Shown one piece after another: positions 7,546 through 15,487 of a stretch of 64,000 bases of DNA. A program made the translations under genes and the position numbers. The notes under the pieces are model-generated. The model was not told where the DNA came from. It worked only from the letters and a program-made list of their open reading frames with translations, and ran no database searches. How positions within the stretch are numbered: position 1 is the stretch's first letter; each line of letters begins with the position of its first letter. The stretch lies in assembly GCA_963692995.1 (NCBI GenBank), contig OY843611.1, positions 1,736,001 to 1,800,000 on the forward strand, given 5' to 3'. This DNA is from Bin87 sp963692995 (GTDB lineage Bacteria > Chloroflexota > Dehalococcoidia > Lucifugimonadales > UBA3495).

Positions 7546-10500
7546 TCAGGGAGTAGGGTCTGGCGGCAACTCAATCGGGCCGTCGCCAGCGCGCCCCGCG
7601 CCTCCGCCGGGGACGGGGGTAGGAGTGGGGATTGCTTCCTCCCCCGACCGACGCACGTGTCCGCTAAAGGGGGCAACGGTCTCCCAACTGCTCCAGCCGC
7701 TGTTCCGGTCCCCCGCGCATTCGCTGCGTACCGTGTAGGCATAGTAAACGGCGCGGTCAATACCCAGATGCAACGCTTGTTGCGACCCCGCCGGGACGGT
7801 GATTTGCCGCTCGGCAACCCACTGGCCGCCGCTCCACTTCATGATGTTAATGCGCCGCTGCTGCGCCGCCAGCCCGCCGGCCGGGTTTTGCCAGGTTAGC
7901 CGCACCGCGCTGCCCGACGTGCGCTCCGCCGCAAAACTGCTCACCGGCCGGCATTCCTGCGGTGGCGCCGCTGCCGGGGCCGCTTTGATGGTGACGGCGT
8001 AGGTTCGGATAACGCGACCATCGGAGGCCCGGCGCAGCTCCACAACTCCGCTTCCGGCCACGCAGCCGGCCAGATAGACCTGCTGCCCGTCGCGGCGTGT
8101 CGGACCATCGTTCTGCTCCGGAGGACAATAGTTGCCGGCATCACTGACGCCTATCTCCAGGCTCCGGTCGCTTCCCGTCGGATTGACCACCACCCGCACC
8201 CGGACGCTGGCGCTAACGGTGAACTGATGCCACTGCCCGTCGTCGCGGAAATCCACACCGGAAGGGTCGGGCGACAGCGACGCTACCGGCCTGGGCGCCG
8301 CCGGCGTCAGGCCGGTCAGCTCGGCCCGATTGGCGATGCCGCTGCCGGCGGAGTTCACCGCCCACACTTGCACGGTGTAATCCGCCCCGTTGGTCAGCCC
8401 GGTGATGGTGTGGGAGCGGGCGTTGGCCTTGATCCCATGGACCGACTGGTACGGATTAGCGTCGGTGGTGGCGCCGTCCCGCTTGTAGCGCATAGCGTAG
8501 CCGGTGATGCCAACCTTGCAATCTTCAACAGGAGGGTCCCACGTAACAGTGAGTTGCTTATCACCGACGGCAGCGGCCAGTTTCGCCGGAGTTCCCGACC
8601 TGGTAGCGTCCGCCAGTGGCGGAAGTTTCACGAAGCCGTGCCCCAATTCGTAGGGGTCTAATCCGCCGGGCGGATTGGGCGCGCTCCGCTTCTTTTTGTC
8701 TCCGCCGAAGGTTCGGGGATATTCACCGTAGGACTTGAGACAGCTGGCAACATTGGCCGGCGACGGTTTGTAGCTGGGGTCGTTGCGTTCCAGGCGCATC
8801 TTCTGGATAACGAGCGCGGCCAGGCCGCCCACGTGCGCGGTGGCGGCGCTGGTGCCTCCGAAGTAGCGGTCATCCCCTTGCTCGTTGCGTTTGAGAAAGT
8901 TGACCACGTGGCTGGCGGCAACCAGGTCGGGTTTGGAACGAGTGAAGTCACCAGTGGTTCCCGGCTCAAGGACCGGCCCACGGCTGCTGTAGTCGGTGAT
9001 TGAGGGAATCGGCCGGGAGGTCCTCACGTCGGCAGCGGCGACAGCGATGAGGCCAGGGTTGGCGCTTTCGGCGGGATTGACGACGCTGTATCCGACCGGG
9101 GTTCGGCTGAGGCCGGGGGCAGTGTTGTTGGGAGCATTGAGAATCTGTATCTGCACCCAGGCCGGTTTGGCGTCCGGTTGACCCCTCCGGGGATTTATCC
9201 TGACGCGCAGGCAAGATCCCGGTTTGGCAGTAGTAACTATATCTTTGACGGCCTCTACGGGGTATCCCTTGCCGTATATAGCTTTGCCCTTTGTTCCTGT
9301 TCTAGGGTAATCAATAAGCAAGTCGAGGTCAAAGTCGGCTCCGGACCAATCATCGGCCCAACGCAGATGATAAAAATAAATATTAGGCTTCAAGTCTTTG
9401 CTCAGATTCTCCACACTAATTGGAAAGCCGTATGCGACAAAAGGAAGACAAGTTTTTTGATCATCGGTAGATGCGAAAGGATTGAAGACGATGAGGTTCC
9501 TAAAATCAGGCCCTCTAATGATACTGCTTACCTTGTTAATGGCGTAGTCGCTACTCGTTCCGAACCAGCTGTTGAGGGCTTGATTGCCGGCCGCGTTAAC
9601 CCAGGTTATACCGGCGGCAACAGCCCGGTCAACGGCTTTGAGGGGACTGCTGGCAAAGGGAGAAGTCCCGTCGCCCGGGCCGTCATAGTGCCAGCCGGCA
9701 GCGTGGACGATAACATCAACGCCTTTGTTGATTAGCCAATCAGCGCCAGCCCTAACTTCCTGGGGCGAAGTCGCCCTCGCCATAAAAAGCTCCGCATCGG
9801 GAGCGATGTCGTGGACCGCTTCCGCAATGGAAACGCCATGGATTATCAAATGCGGCTGACAAGGATCGCGAGGAAGTGGCACCCATGCAGCGCCTGTACC
9901 TACCGGGTAGGTACGTAGCTCCCAATTATAACCCAATACACTCGCCTCTAATGGGAGGTCATGACCAATGCGCGGGCATTTCGCGTTACCGTCATTTTCC
10001 CGTGTATCATGCTCAAGCGCCGGCAATTTCGGATTGTTATCTTTATTGAAATCCGTGAAACTCCAATCGATAATTCCTACTTTGACGCCTGATCCGGTGA
10101 TTGGCTGTGCCGCAGCGTGCCACAGGTCAGCGCCGTGTTTAGCTACTCCGGCGGAGACATAAGCGCCGCTCCGGATGTTTCCGGTAGCTGCACCACTGGC
10201 GCCGGTAGCAGGTTCCGAGTTCCCTGAATCAGCCGGCGGAGTACTTTGTTGGTCCTGATATTGTTGCCATTCTTTTATGAACTCAGGTAGGCCGGGTACG
10301 GTATGTTGCAGTTCGGGGGGCAGAGCCGTCGCCAGGAAAAAAAGCGCCCAGTCCAATTCTTCGGCTTCGTAAGTGTTGGAGGGGACACGCTCCCAGTCAA
10401 ACATGGTCCAAAGAGAGACATCCTTCATCTGATATAAAGGAAGGAGATGATTGACCGGGAGCAGTACACCAAATGAATCTGCGTCTCCGACCTCATGCAA

Positions 10501-11238
10501 ACGATATGCACTCTCGTTGAAGTACACGTTGTTATTATCGAGAAAGCGTTTGACGGCAACCAACGCAGGTTGGTCAGCGGCGCCTATAACAACATAAACT
10601 TTATCGTCAAGATGTACGAAGGAGTGCACGGCCGCTTCTTGTGGAGTGGCGCCAATCTGTACGGCAACTATCACATTGTTGAGATCCCGGTTGAGCGAAG
10701 GATAAGGGTATTCATCCTCATCGATGGCTAAAAACGCGCCGTCAAAATCTGGGTGTTCGATTAGCGTGGGGAAAAGTGAAAAGGGGATATTACTACCCTC
10801 ACGTTCAATGTTATAGGTCACGCCAATATCACCCAGATAATTGTATAACTTCCTCATGCCGGCCCAATAGTCGTCACCCACCGCATTAGCTACAAAGCGC
10901 ACGGCGATGGTGTCCTGAGGGGAGCCACCCTCCCTTTTGTGCTGGTCAATGCGGGCTTGCAGCATCGGCTCAATATACATGCTACCCGTGCCGGAAGCAG
11001 ACGCGGCAGTCGGCGTCGGAAGGTCAGTCGGTTCGCTTGCCGGTTTGGCGGTAAGCGTTTCGGTTGGGGCGGTCGGTTCCTTTTTCACCCACTTGGCGGG
11101 AGGTTCCGTTAACACGACTGTCGGCTCAACTTGGGACGGCTGATCGTCGCCCAGCTCCGCCGATGGCCCGCAGGCCAGCGCCAGGGCCAGCAGCCCCGGC
11201 AGAATAACGGCGGCAATCAATTTGTGCGCGGTCAGCAT
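7546..11238 (-). CDS. Subtilisin-like (S8) serine protease lipoprotein with fibronectin III domains (S1)
   Basis: 1,230 residues from ATG 11238, which has GGAGGG just upstream. The lipoprotein signal peptide ends LALAC (Cys23), followed by a Pro/Thr-rich linker to about 85. Residues 110-290 hold two tandem propeptide-like modules, each ending near an FP/PV-x-LLP-like segment. The S8 domain follows, with Asp391 (GIIDWS), His467 (IIHGVS), oxyanion Asn552 (NAAGN) and nucleophile Ser797 (GGTSAAT). The usual MAAPH after the Ser is replaced by AATAH. A fibronectin III domain lies at about 885-980, then beta-rich C-terminal domains. It should act at the cell surface. Its first 395 residues are duplicated at 17.5-18.7 kb. 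Confidence 0.93.
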   Translation of the reverse strand: MLTAHKLIAAVILPGLLALALACGPSAELGDDQPSQVEPTVVLTEPPAKWVKKEPTAPTETLTAKPASEPTDLPTPTAASASGTGSMYIEPMLQARIDQHKREGGSPQDTIAVRFVANAVGDDYWAGMRKLYNYLGDIGVTYNIEREGSNIPFSLFPTLIEHPDFDGAFLAIDEDEYPYPSLNRDLNNVIVAVQIGATPQEAAVHSFVHLDDKVYVVIGAADQPALVAVKRFLDNNNVYFNESAYRLHEVGDADSFGVLLPVNHLLPLYQMKDVSLWTMFDWERVPSNTYEAEELDWALFFLATALPPELQHTVPGLPEFIKEWQQYQDQQSTPPADSGNSEPATGASGAATGNIRSGAYVSAGVAKHGADLWHAAAQPITGSGVKVGIIDWSFTDFNKDNNPKLPALEHDTRENDGNAKCPRIGHDLPLEASVLGYNWELRTYPVGTGAAWVPLPRDPCQPHLIIHGVSIAEAVHDIAPDAELFMARATSPQEVRAGADWLINKGVDVIVHAAGWHYDGPGDGTSPFASSPLKAVDRAVAAGITWVNAAGNQALNSWFGTSSDYAINKVSSIIRGPDFRNLIVFNPFASTDDQKTCLPFVAYGFPISVENLSKDLKPNIYFYHLRWADDWSGADFDLDLLIDYPRTGTKGKAIYGKGYPVEAVKDIVTTAKPGSCLRVRINPRRGQPDAKPAWVQIQILNAPNNTAPGLSRTPVGYSVVNPAESANPGLIAVAAADVRTSRPIPSITDYSSRGPVLEPGTTGDFTRSKPDLVAASHVVNFLKRNEQGDDRYFGGTSAATAHVGGLAALVIQKMRLERNDPSYKPSPANVASCLKSYGEYPRTFGGDKKKRSAPNPPGGLDPYELGHGFVKLPPLADATRSGTPAKLAAAVGDKQLTVTWDPPVEDCKVGITGYAMRYKRDGATTDANPYQSVHGIKANARSHTITGLTNGADYTVQVWAVNSAGSGIANRAELTGLTPAAPRPVASLSPDPSGVDFRDDGQWHQFTVSASVRVRVVVNPTGSDRSLEIGVSDAGNYCPPEQNDGPTRRDGQQVYLAGCVAGSGVVELRRASDGRVIRTYAVTIKAAPAAAPPQECRPVSSFAAERTSGSAVRLTWQNPAGGLAAQQRRINIMKWSGGQWVAERQITVPAGSQQALHLGIDRAVYYAYTVRSECAGDRNSGWSSWETVAPFSGHVRRSGEEAIPTPTPVPGGGAGRAGDGPIELPPDPTP

Positions 11239-11288
11239 CCTTTTCCCTCCGGCTCGCCATCCGGCGGCCATGGTCATGTCCCAATGAT

Positions 11289-11318
11289 ACCGTAATGCCG
11301 GCAACCCCCTTGCGTCAA
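11289..11318 (-). promoter_or_regulatory. Cassette promoter of protease S1 (copy 1 of 7)
   Basis: TTGACG (11318-11313), an 18-bp spacer and TACGGT (11294-11289), in a roughly 60-bp block that recurs upstream of every lipoprotein gene in this island. A second GTTTGAC just upstream makes a tandem repeat. The promoter reading is inference from the conserved position. Confidence 0.55.
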
Positions 11319-11352
11319 ACTGTCAAACCCGAACCGCCCACGGATTGCCCCA

Positions 11353-11511
11353 TCATCCCAGCAAGGCCGGCGGTGTTGGCGCCCGCGTGCCCGGTATCAC
11401 GCGCGCCACGTGTCCCTGCGCCGTATCGCTGGTCGGCGCCAGCCTCACCGCTGCAATTGCGGCAACCGCCAGGAGCGTGGCCAGACCAAATAGCGCAAAA
11501 CGAACTTTCAT
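11353..11511 (-). CDS. 52-residue single-helix membrane/secreted peptide, unit A
   Basis: ATG at 11511 with GGGAGG 6 bp upstream, 44 bp after the stop of lipoprotein A. It encodes a Lys/Arg start, a hydrophobic helix (FALFGLATLLAVAAIAAV), and a short polar tail ending APTPPALLG. The same frame, length and ribosome site are kept in units B (12625-12783) and C (16269-16427), even though the lipoproteins of those units are broken. That supports a real gene. No family recognised. Confidence 0.65.
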   Translation of the reverse strand: MKVRFALFGLATLLAVAAIAAVRLAPTSDTAQGHVARVIPGTRAPTPPALLG

Positions 11512-11555
11512 CGGAGTCCTCCCGGTTCAGTTTAATGGGGAATCCAACCGTAGCG

Positions 11556-12509
11556 TTATTCCGGCAGACCCGCCCGGATGGCGGCCGCCAGCTCCGACAA
11601 GGACAGGCTTTCCCCGCCGGCCTTCGCCGCCGCCAAATCAGAACCTGCCGGCCCGTTCGCAAAATGCTCCACCGGGATCCGCCAGGCCTGGTTCCCTTCC
11701 ACTGCCCAGGACTGAAGCGCGAATTTCCCGCCGCCGGCCCCGCCCATGGCCTCAAGCTGCGTTTGATTGTAAAGAAGCCGTCCCGGCCGCGGCGAGTATT
11801 CCGATGCCCTTACGAAATCCTTGCTGATGAAGAAAACGTATTCCTCCCCGGTGTCCAGGGCTCCGTTATCAGCCCCAGGGTATGAGACCAACTCATAGCC
11901 CTGGGGCAGGGTTCCGTAATATATTGTAATGGCAGTGAGCGTTGTCCGCACCAGGGAGTCATAACCGGGTACACCCTTGAGAATAGGTTCCTCGTTATGC
12001 GGCCAGGAAACGCTGTCAGGTATTTCTACCGCGCGAATGGCGCCAGCCTTGACGTGAGCTACCGCATCGTAACTCCCCTGCATATCCCGGGCGTACTGTG
12101 TTACTTGCTCGGTCAAAGGCGGGGGCAAGGTCGGGGGCAAGGTTGGATCGACGGCTTGTGCCGGGGCCGATTCCGGGGGCCGCTGCGCCTCTTCCGTAGC
12201 AATCTCTGCCGCCAGAGTTGCGCTAAGTTCCGCGTCGGACAGTGGGGGAACGGTAGGGATGTGAGTGGGCCGGACATAACCGGGCGGGAAAGGCGTCATG
12301 GTAGGGCGCGCCGCCGACGTGGCCAGTTCGGACTCGGACGGAGGGGTGCTGTTGAGCCACAGAATCGTTGGCGTAGGTTCGGGCGCAGCCGTGGTCTCCG
12401 GCGAAGGCGACGCATCTTGGCCCGCCGGGGCGGACGGCCCGCAGGCCAGAACCAGGGCCAGCAGCCCCGGCAGAATAACGGCGGCAGTCAATTTGTGCGT
12501 GGTCAACAT
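11556..12509 (-). CDS. Lipoprotein of unknown function, copy A (intact)
   Basis: 317 residues. The signal peptide ends LALVLAC (Cys23); residues 24-150 are a low-complexity Pro/Thr/Ser/Glu-rich stalk; a roughly 165-residue globular C-terminal domain follows (from LTEQVTQYARDMQGSYDAVA to the end). I chose ATG 12509 over the upstream in-frame start because it matches the island's shared signal peptide and has a ribosome site. This is the only intact one of three tandem copies (B is split by a transposon and frameshifted, C is frameshifted). I do not recognise the C-terminal domain. Confidence 0.82.
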   Translation of the reverse strand: MLTTHKLTAAVILPGLLALVLACGPSAPAGQDASPSPETTAAPEPTPTILWLNSTPPSESELATSAARPTMTPFPPGYVRPTHIPTVPPLSDAELSATLAAEIATEEAQRPPESAPAQAVDPTLPPTLPPPLTEQVTQYARDMQGSYDAVAHVKAGAIRAVEIPDSVSWPHNEEPILKGVPGYDSLVRTTLTAITIYYGTLPQGYELVSYPGADNGALDTGEEYVFFISKDFVRASEYSPRPGRLLYNQTQLEAMGGAGGGKFALQSWAVEGNQAWRIPVEHFANGPAGSDLAAAKAGGESLSLSELAAAIRAGLPE

Positions 12510-12559
12510 CCTTTTTCCTCCAGCTCCCCATCCGGGGGCAGTGGTCCCGTCCCAACAGT

Positions 12560-12590
12560 ACCATAATGCCGGCAACCTCGCTTGCGTCAA
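12560..12590 (-). promoter_or_regulatory. Cassette promoter of lipoprotein A (copy 2 of 7)
   Basis: TTGACG (12590-12585), a 19-bp spacer and TATGGT (12565-12560), in the conserved intergenic block, which also starts the next repeat unit. Confidence 0.5.
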
Positions 12591-12624
12591 ACCGTCAAAC
12601 CCAAACCGCCCACGGATTGCCCCA

Positions 12625-12783
12625 TCATCCCAGCAAGGCCGGCGGTGTTGGCGCCCGCGCGCCCGGTATCACGCGCGCCACGTGTCCCTGCGCCGTATCG
12701 CTGGTCGGCGCCAGCCTCACCGCTGCAATTGCGGCAATCGCCAGGAGCGTGGCTAGACCAAATAGCGCAAGACGAACTTTCAT
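12625..12783 (-). CDS. 52-residue single-helix peptide, unit B
   Basis: Same length, ribosome site and near-identical sequence as the unit A peptide. Its upstream lipoprotein is interrupted by the transposon, so this copy would need read-through or its own promoter. Confidence 0.6.
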   Translation of the reverse strand: MKVRLALFGLATLLAIAAIAAVRLAPTSDTAQGHVARVIPGARAPTPPALLG

Positions 12784-12827
12784 CGGAGTCCTCCCGGTTC
12801 AGTTTAATGGGGAATCCAACCGTAGCG

Positions 12828-13113
12828 TTATTCCGGCAGACCCGCCCGAATAGCGGCCTCCAGCTCCGACAAGGACAGGCTTTCCCCGCCGGCCTTCGCC
12901 GCCGCCAAATCAGAACCTGCCGGCCTGTTCGCAAAATGCTCCGCCGGGATCCGCCAGGCCTGGTTCCCTTCCACTGCCCAGGACTGAAGCGCGAATTTCC
13001 CGCCGCCGGTCCCGCCCATGGCCTCAAGCTGCGTTTGATTGTAAAGAAACCGTCCCGGCCGCGGCGAGTATTCCGATGCGCTTACGAAAACGTTGTCGAT
13101 GAATAAAACGTAT
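12828..13113 (-). pseudogene. Lipoprotein copy B, C-terminal part (severed by transposon)
   Basis: Encodes the last roughly 90 residues of the copy A lipoprotein (from VLFIDNVFVSASEYSPRPG to AIRAGLPE). The break with the N-terminal part at 15480-16154 falls inside codons for the GEEYV segment, exactly at the 8-bp target duplication of the inserted element. Without the element the two parts join as in copies A and C. Confidence 0.85.
13106..13113. repeat. 8-bp target site duplication, left copy
   Basis: AAACGTAT, repeated at 15480-15487 on the other side of the element. Undisrupted copies A and C have this sequence once at the matching place. Confidence 0.9.
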
Positions 13114-13136
13114 CGCAATTAGTAGATTGGGGCTTA
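13114..13136. repeat. Left terminal inverted repeat of the IS1595-type element
   Basis: Starts CGCAATTAGTAGATT and pairs with the right end at 19 of 23 positions. The stop codon of the passenger gene (13134-13136) lies inside it, so the element is very compact. Confidence 0.88.
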
Positions 13137-14498
13137 CCGCCGTCGCCGCCGGCTGGTATGTCCCTGCGCCCTGCCCATCCGTAAATTGTTCTCATTCTTC
13201 ATGTGCCCGTTGGATCGGTTCACCTGCTGCAAGCCGATGAGCGTGTATCGATCTCGCTTCTCCTTGTTGCATGGCGGACACAGCAACGTCAGGTTGTCGT
13301 AAGCGTCTGTTCCACCCTGCGAGCGTGGGTTGATGTGGTCAACTTCCAGTACGCGGGTGTCAAACGTGTAGTCTGCTCCGCAGCCCTGACAGAACGCCCC
13401 CATGTCGGCCGCTAGTCGCCCGTGATGCGACCGAGGTGGCGGCAGGCGCATCTGACGCGCTGTTGGCGTCCGCAACGTGAGCGTGGCGGGTTCGCCGCCG
13501 TCCGTCCTGGGGGGGGGGGCGGATTCGTAGTTAATATCGTGGGGTAGCAACGCTTGTTGCCCGCGTTTGCGCCGGCTCTTCACTAGCAAATGCTCCTGCT
13601 CTAGGCGGTCAAGAACCTGCGTGATGGCGCCGTCCCAAATGTCCATGCCGATCCACTGCCGGCCCAATCGTTCGGCTGCGACCGGCGTCGTGGCGCAACC
13701 GCAGAACGGATCCAGCACCAAGTCGCCCTCGTTGCTGCTCGCCTTGATGATGCGCTCGTACAGGGCCAACGGCTTTTGCGTGGGGAACCCGGTGTGCTCA
13801 GCACCATACGGGCGGGGAATATTCCGCCACCAATCTTCCACGACTTTACCGCGTGGGTCGGGTGTATAAGTTCTACCCGGGGCGCGAGTGCCTGCGCCAA
13901 CAAACACCGTAGCGGTGTAATCTGAATCGTAAGGCACTCTGACTTCATTGCGATTGAACGTGTACTTGCTTGATTTGGTGTATCGCAGGATGGTGTCATG
14001 TTTGCGCGGGAAGTCTTGAGCAGGTTGCCCCCCGCCGGAGTAGCACCATACGATTTCGTTGCGGAAGTTGCGCCGGCCAAAGATAGCGTCCATCAGGCAC
14101 TTGACCCAAGCGTGAGCCGTGTGGTCAATATGCAGGTAGAGGCTACCGTCGTCAGCTAGGATGCGGTGCATTTCCAACAACCGGACGGCCAGCCAGCACA
14201 GGAACGCGCCCATATCATCGCCCCATATCTGCTTTGCGGTGGTGATGACACTCCAGACTTCCGGCTCGTCGCGCTGTATGGCAATCAGCCAATCTTCGTG
14301 AATGTCCTCATCCCAACGCCAGCGGTCGTGGAACGACGCGCCAGCGGCAAGACTACCCGGTGTGGCGTGGAAATCCTTGTTCTTGTTGAACGGCGGATCG
14401 GTGGCGATAAGGTTCACCGTCCCGCTGTTCATGCCGCGCAGGAAGGGCAGGTTGTCGCCGTGATATAGCGTCCGGTTGGCGAAGTTGCGCTCGGCCAT
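13134..14498 (-). CDS. Beta-class DNA methyltransferase fused to an HNH nuclease domain (transposon passenger)
   Basis: 454 residues from ATG 14498. Catalytic motif IV DPPF (34-37) precedes the AdoMet motif I LDPFCGC (262-268), the order of beta-class N6-adenine or N4-cytosine methyltransferases; TQKP precedes motif I as in this class. The C-terminus (about 365-420) is an HNH domain: C370-x2-C373, VDH (386-388), DNLTLLC and C407-x2-C410. The linker contains PPP encoded by an unbroken 11-C run (plus-strand G-run 13509-13519), where slippage would remove only the HNH part. The start lies 2 bp after the transposase stop (TAG CA ATG), so the genes are probably coupled. Recognition site unknown. 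Confidence 0.92.
   Translation of the reverse strand: MAERNFANRTLYHGDNLPFLRGMNSGTVNLIATDPPFNKNKDFHATPGSLAAGASFHDRWRWDEDIHEDWLIAIQRDEPEVWSVITTAKQIWGDDMGAFLCWLAVRLLEMHRILADDGSLYLHIDHTAHAWVKCLMDAIFGRRNFRNEIVWCYSGGGQPAQDFPRKHDTILRYTKSSKYTFNRNEVRVPYDSDYTATVFVGAGTRAPGRTYTPDPRGKVVEDWWRNIPRPYGAEHTGFPTQKPLALYERIIKASSNEGDLVLDPFCGCATTPVAAERLGRQWIGMDIWDGAITQVLDRLEQEHLLVKSRRKRGQQALLPHDINYESAPPPRTDGGEPATLTLRTPTARQMRLPPPRSHHGRLAADMGAFCQGCGADYTFDTRVLEVDHINPRSQGGTDAYDNLTLLCPPCNKEKRDRYTLIGLQQVNRSNGHMKNENNLRMGRAQGHTSRRRRR
13509..13519. repeat. 11-bp G/C homopolymer inside the methyltransferase-HNH gene
   Basis: Eleven consecutive G on the plus strand (C on the coding strand), encoding part of A-P-P-P at residues 327-330 between the two domains. 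Tracts of this length are prone to strand slippage in bacteria. It is also a typical place for sequencing error. Confidence 0.85.
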
Positions 14499-14500
14499 TG

Positions 14501-15406
14501 CTATGCCTCTGCGAAGGTTGAGGCTATCAACCGGGCGAAGGGGTGGTTGGCGTGGCGGATGTTGTACTTGTAGCAGGCTTCGGCGATATAGGTCCCTATC
14601 CATCGGCGGCTGTAATGATGATGCGTTCCATACCAGGCCCGCTTGACCAGCGACCAGAACCCTTCGATGGTGTTAGTATGAACCGGCCCGTTGACGTAGT
14701 ATTGGCCGTGTTCAATAGTGGCGTGGGCCTTCATCATCCGGCCCACACGCCGATAGGACGGAAACTCATCGCTGATTAGCAAAGACGCCAAGTCAACGTT
14801 GTCGGCAATAAACTCGGCTATGGTGGCTGCATCCACCTGGTCGGACGGCCGGGCCACCACGTCGCCGCCGCGCTGCACTGCGCCGATAACCGGCGTCTTG
14901 CGCGTGCCCCGGCCCCGCTTGGGACGGTTCTCGGAATCGTTGTTATCGTCGTTGTCGCGGCGGTTCTGCTTGCGGGGCGCACCGCCGACGTAGGTTTCGT
15001 CGGCTTCGACGATGCCCATAAGCAGGGCAGCGTCGGTATCGGACTCGGCCATGGCCCAGCGTATCCGCATCGCCAGATACCACGCGGTCTTCTGGTTCAG
15101 CTCCAAATCCCGCGCCAGTTGCGGACTGGAGAGGCTTTTCTTGGCGTTCTGCATCAGGGCAATAGCCAGGAACCACTTCTGCAACGGCACTTTCGTCCCT
15201 TGCATCACGGTGCCGGAAAGGACGTTGAAACTGGACTGGCAGGCGTGGCAGTTCCAGCGGCCAATCCGCCGGTTCTCCTGCTTGCGGGCCACATTGTCGG
15301 TGTAGCAGTAGGGGCAGGTTGGGCAATCCGCCCAGCGGACTTGCTCTAGATGGGTGATGCAAGCCTGCTGGTCGGGAAACTCGCGGAAAATGCTGATTAG
15401 GTTCAT
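14501..15406 (-). CDS. IS1595 family (ISXO2-like) transposase
   Basis: 301 residues. An N-terminal zinc ribbon (C31-x2-C34 and C53-x2-C56) is followed by a helix-turn-helix-like region and the ISXO2-like DDE core: D136 in VEADETYVGG, D213 in ISDEFPSY, then HTNTIEGFWSLVKRAWYG supplying N245, E248 and K255. A charged Asn/Asp/Arg-rich insert (145-170) follows the first Asp, as often in this family. The length is complete and the frame undisturbed, so it is probably active. Confidence 0.94.
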   Translation of the reverse strand: MNLISIFREFPDQQACITHLEQVRWADCPTCPYCYTDNVARKQENRRIGRWNCHACQSSFNVLSGTVMQGTKVPLQKWFLAIALMQNAKKSLSSPQLARDLELNQKTAWYLAMRIRWAMAESDTDAALLMGIVEADETYVGGAPRKQNRRDNDDNNDSENRPKRGRGTRKTPVIGAVQRGGDVVARPSDQVDAATIAEFIADNVDLASLLISDEFPSYRRVGRMMKAHATIEHGQYYVNGPVHTNTIEGFWSLVKRAWYGTHHHYSRRWIGTYIAEACYKYNIRHANHPFARLIASTFAEA

Positions 15407-15456
15407 ACCGTCACCTGCTTGGATGGTATGATTGTAGCCGCCGGCAATCGACTTGT

Positions 15457-15479
15457 CAAGCCCAAATCTACTAACCGCG
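15457..15479. repeat. Right terminal inverted repeat of the IS1595-type element
   Basis: Ends CTACTAACCGCG and pairs with the left end at 19 of 23 positions. It lies upstream of the transposase start at 15406. Confidence 0.88.
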
Positions 15480-15487
15480 AAACGTAT
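15480..15487. repeat. 8-bp target site duplication, right copy
   Basis: AAACGTAT, identical to 13106-13113. Confidence 0.9.

Larger units (their letters stand above)
13114..15479. mobile_element. Complete IS1595-type insertion element carrying a methyltransferase-HNH passenger gene
   Basis: 2,366 bp bounded by 23-bp imperfect inverted repeats (13114-13136 and 15457-15479, 19 of 23 matching) and an 8-bp target duplication, the size known for IS1595-family elements. It contains an ISXO2-like transposase and a passenger gene, both on the minus strand and separated by 2 bp. It sits inside lipoprotein copy B; comparison with copies A and C gives the pre-insertion sequence exactly. All coding and terminal parts look intact, suggesting a recent insertion. 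Passenger genes are known in this family. Confidence 0.93.
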
